A model generated the notes under the pieces. That model was not told where the DNA came from and made no database searches. It saw only the letters and a program-made list of their open reading frames with translations. Shown one piece after another: positions 56,934 through 60,000 of a DNA stretch of 60,000 bases. Numbering within the stretch: the stretch's first letter is position 1; the number at the start of each line of letters is the position of its first letter. The DNA lies in NCBI GenBank assembly GCA_014529385.2, contig CM043953.1, forward strand, positions 110,246,549-110,306,548, in the 5' to 3' direction. Source of the stretch: Adiantum capillus-veneris. Taxonomy: Eukaryota > Streptophyta > Polypodiopsida > Polypodiales > Pteridaceae. The position numbers and the translations under genes were made by a program.

Positions 56934-58004
56934 CTACGCTTCACAGTAGTTTACTTTCTTGGGAAAAATTCGGCAGAGTTTCCCCTGTAAACTGACCTCT
57001 GAACCAATATCAACCTGTCAAATGAACCAAGAAAGCTTCAGATTCTGCAGAAATTTTGGCAGAGTCTCCTTTGTAAAATGGCTCTGGTGTACTAAAAATA
57101 GACCAAAAAACAGCTCAAAAAACCACTGTCTCTCTAACACTGTAAGCTGTGGGTAAACCTGTCCTGCACCTGTACTGTCTCTGACTGTCCTGTAAGCATA
57201 GACTGCAACAATGCCTCAACGGCAGTAAATCAAAGATGCAATCCCAACTGTCTAACTCACAGTCAATACATCCTAGCTGCCTATCTAAGGGTGCTCGAGG
57301 GATCGCTCCAAGACCTGTATCACCGAAAGGATCTCAGCATTCGAGAATCCCCCAACTCAATAAAACCTCACTCGACCCTCAACAAAGGCTGCAGTAAATC
57401 TGACAGTACATAGACTTCCCACAAAGTCATACATCCACAAATTTCCCACTGTATGTTGTAACCGCTGCGGCGGTTGTTGGCTGCGTGACTCACAGCCAGC
57501 AAACCCTCAACAGACATACATCATCTTTGACAATACATCCCATGTGGAAGTACCTGCAATGTCAGGATGAAATCTGGAATATCAAGCAGCAAACACAAGC
57601 TACCTGATGAACTAGTGGATGTCGCCTATAGTCTGTGTGTAGATGCGCCCGTGTCGTATGTGACACGCCTCCAAGAACTGTGAGCCTTCCTTCGATGTGT
57701 AGACAACCACAAATCAACACTCTGGGAGTGTTGATATCCTCAGCACCTGCAGTCGTAGGCCGAAAACCCCAAATTTGCAAAGTTGGATCTGCACCCACTG
57801 AGACCACGTAGTCGAAAATGGCCTGCGCAGAACTTTGTCGAAGCCGAACGGTGACCGAGATGACCTCAGAATGAAATTCTGAGCACACCAAGCCCTATGG
57901 GCTTTCCCACAAGACTTGGGGCCGTGTCTTTGCCTGTGAAATTTCACTCCAATCTGAGCTGGTGACTCTAGCCTCCTGCAGTGCTGCCCCGAGCCTCGAT
58001 CTGA
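56934..58004 (-). other. Leader of copia element A
   Basis: About 1.07 kb between PBS and gag without coding content; part resembles the leader of copia element B (39465-39515). Confidence 0.65.
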
Positions 58005-58016
58005 GCTCTGATACCA
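58005..58016 (-). other. Primer-binding site of copia element A
   Basis: Minus-strand TGGTATCAGAGC, a perfect match to the usual plant copia site complementary to initiator-Met tRNA, two bases inside the LTR. Confidence 0.92.
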
Positions 58017-58018
58017 GT

Positions 58019-58210
58019 TGAAGGAGTACGAGCGGAAGTGCGACGCGAGAGAGAGTGCGAGAAGAAGAGCACGACAATATGGTGAACTCGCTCTAGTGTA
58101 ATGTGTAGAGCATAGTGAGTTCTTATTAGGTTTTTACAAAAGAATATGTGTACATACCTAGTGGCCCGCCCACTTACCTGGGTGACCACATTGGGCTTTA
58201 TACCCCAACA
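58019..58210 (-). mobile_element. 5' LTR of copia element A
   Basis: 192 bp with the same ends as the 3' LTR. The minus-strand TATAAAG box near its start (TGTTGGGGTATAAAGCCC) is a candidate promoter. Confidence 0.95.
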
Positions 58211-59428
58211 CTGTGGAGCTTCATGTGGTATAACCAAGCCATGCAAATCTTCAACTTCATTAGATATATCCTCTTGCACATCCAAACCATGTATATTTGC
58301 AGCTTCAATAGATATCTGTTCTAGCACTTCCAAACCATATGAATCCTCATGTATCTGTAGACCCTTTATATTGTCATTCTTATCCAATGGCATAACTGGA
58401 TTTGTAGAATATGGAATCCCAAGCTTTACATAAACCATCTTTGCAATCCCTTGATCATCTGTAATCTGCAATAACTTGTCATTTTCAAGCAGACACTCAT
58501 CCACAACAGCTTCAAGCTTAGCTCGGATTTCTTTACAAACATTTGCATAAGTAGGCACGTCGATCAGTATTATCTCTATCTTCATCTAAATCCGCAGTAC
58601 AAGAATCAATGATGGAAGTAGCTTCTAGGTGGATAGGCTTTGAAAAACTTTCACCAATGGTTTTAAGATGGGATTCATTATTTACCCATGTTAGGTTCCC
58701 TAGAGCATGATCCTCTAGGGCTAAATCTGATAGTTACAAATCTGCATATGCTTTAACTTTACTTCTTGATTGAATCTCCTCCCAAAATTCATCATAGCTG
58801 ATTGTCTGCAGTTGATCTCCATCACCTTTACTGAAAGTAACCTGCTTCTGTTGAGTCATTTGCTCTATTTCCATGGCTATATACTGATCACCCACTTGTA
58901 TAATTGCTTCTTCAAATTTTACCTAATTATCTGTATACATACCAATAAGCTCTTGTATTTGATCACGTAATTCTGGAGATACTAACCGATCAAACTCCTT
59001 AATCATATGCTTAGTTGGAATACCCATAAGCTCCATCTCTAACCTGTAGCATGCAAGATATCCATCATTATCATAACCGTAGAATGTTCCTCTTTCAGCA
59101 TAAACCTTATCCAATGCTTCTTCCACTTTTACTTGCTTCATCTCGGCTTCATCCGGTTGAGCAAACCCTTGCAATAGATCTATTTGTCCCAAACCAAATT
59201 GCTCCTAAGTAACCTGTTTGCTGCTACTGCAAGAAGGCATCAAATAGATGCATCATCTGCTGCATCATGTCTACTTGAGATGTCGTCGTCATCCTCTCTG
59301 CCAAAATTTTCCACCCCGCCTTGTTCCACGTCGGGTTCACCAAAGATGTGCGGTAATTCTATGTTCGCGAGTTGAACCGGGTCAGCACCGAGCTTCTCTT
59401 TGTGGGAAACAGCTAGAGAGAGATGCAC
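58211..59428 (-). pseudogene. Unrecognised minus-strand coding remnant, upstream part
   Basis: Minus-strand frames 59428-59240 (starts MHLSLAVSHKEKLGADP, contains ANIELPHIFGEPD), 59192-58923 (89 codons, MGQIDLLQGFAQPDEAEM and SPELRDQIQELIG) and 58585-58211 (MKIEIILIDVPTYANVCKEI, then acidic repeats such as GLEVLEQISIE, GLDVQEDIS and DLHGLVI). The reading enters the copia LTR at 58210 and a matching sense resumes at 52751. A likely splice acceptor (TGCATCTCTCTCTAG on the minus strand) lies at about 59415. The family is not recognised; it may be a host gene or an unidentified mobile element. Confidence 0.4.
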
Positions 59429-60000
59429 AACACAAAAAAAATATGGTGCAAAAGATGCTTATGGAAACCATAAACTGAAATATTGAATGAACTCAAAAGC
59501 TGAATACAAAAGACTTGACCGTCGCAATAGGCCCACTGTGCTCTTAAAGTTGTCGAGATCTTGAGCGGAAGCACAAACACCAAAGCCTTACTTGCTTCAG
59601 TTCCCTTCCCTTGCTCTTCTCGACCACCTTCATGAGTACCAACTTGCCGTCACTTGCTTCAGTCTTCTTTTAACTTAAACAAACCTCTGAAAACCGCTAA
59701 AGATCTGCTTCTCCATCCACATAACTCTTTGTGAACTTCAACTTCTCGTACTTGCCTTTTTCAGAACACTAACGATCTTCTTCCTTTGATGCTTTTAGTC
59801 TCGATGAAGTTTATACCCTTCGTGCCTTCCCGAATCACAAGTTATATTGCTCGGTCTGCTCCTTGTTGGACACTGACATAGCATGCCCAACTGGTCGTCC
59901 AATTAATAGTGCTCCTCTCTCGCTTGTGTTGGCCGCCCTCTGCTCAGCTTGCAGCCCTCCTTTGGAAGCTTGTGGCATTGCTTTCATGCAAACAAAGGAC
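59351..60000. repeat. Long direct repeat, copy B (partner 43467-44126)
   Basis: Close match to copy A in the same orientation, cut by the window end. It overlaps the start of the unrecognised minus-strand frames. Confidence 0.9.

Larger units (their letters stand above)
52752..58210 (-). mobile_element. Complete Ty1/copia element A
   Basis: Two 192-bp LTRs (TG...CA) with 7 differences by eye (about 96% identity), a PBS at 58005-58016 and a polypurine tract next to the 3' LTR. Flanking 5-mers TTGTG and CTGTG may be a target duplication with one mutation. Gag, protease, integrase, RT and RNase H occur in copia order on the minus strand, with several frame breaks. Confidence 0.95.

Overview
This window looks like a repeat-dominated nuclear segment from a land plant with a large genome. 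The main evidence is an intact eIF1A gene (27958-28395, minus) whose protein matches the land-plant form almost throughout. Around it lie nested Ty1/copia and Ty3/gypsy chromovirus elements, long GT/GA microsatellites and very few genes. A reverse transcriptase of a type I associate with Penelope-like elements (8.6-10.3 kb) would suit a fern or other non-seed plant better than a flowering plant, but that is inference.

The most unusual content is a gene pair seen twice. At 45.9-49.9 kb (plus) a four-exon gene encodes a DDE/RNase H-like transposase, with candidate acidic residues in LDECQ, GGDLK and QGMEK and two in-frame stops. It is followed 140 bp later by an open 298-codon gene that ends in a clear histone H3 fold. 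That H3 begins MARTKQTA, identical to the H3 N-terminus, but has a tail of about 210 residues instead of about 45. At 3.2-5.6 kb (plus) a decayed copy has the same order: transposase remnant with one intron position conserved, then a tail-plus-H3-fold pseudogene. Two diverged copies in one order suggest a family of DNA transposons that carries its own histone H3. In both places a long fold-back repeat starts about 150-160 bp after the H3 stop.

Layout: 0-2.3+ kb, 5' end of a minus-strand LTR retrotransposon (gag start, leader with repeated palindromes, PBS, LTR edge). 3.2-6.1 kb, decayed transposase-H3 pair and fold-back. 6.2-8.5 kb, unrecognised fragments and microsatellites. 8.6-12.2 kb, decayed RT retroelement (minus). 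12.2-21.4 kb, non-coding repeats with GT/GA tracts. 21.6-26.2 kb, decayed Ty3/gypsy (plus). 28.0-28.4 kb, eIF1A. 29.0-29.4 kb, non-LTR RT tail. 29.4-41.3 kb, a three-layer nest: a truncated copia (plus) whose 5' LTR is split by a complete 9.0-kb chromovirus (minus, 5-bp target duplication), whose own 5' LTR holds a 605-bp LTR-like insertion. 43.5-45.3 kb, a repeat that recurs at 59.35-60 kb. 45.9-49.9 kb, transposase-H3 pair. 50.0-51.1 kb, tandem fold-backs. 51.6-59.4 kb, unrecognised minus-strand coding remnants split by a complete copia (52752-58210).

Apart from eIF1A and the H3 gene, nearly every coding stretch is a mobile-element remnant with stops or frameshifts. The coordinates come from reading the sequence by eye; no alignment or database search was run.
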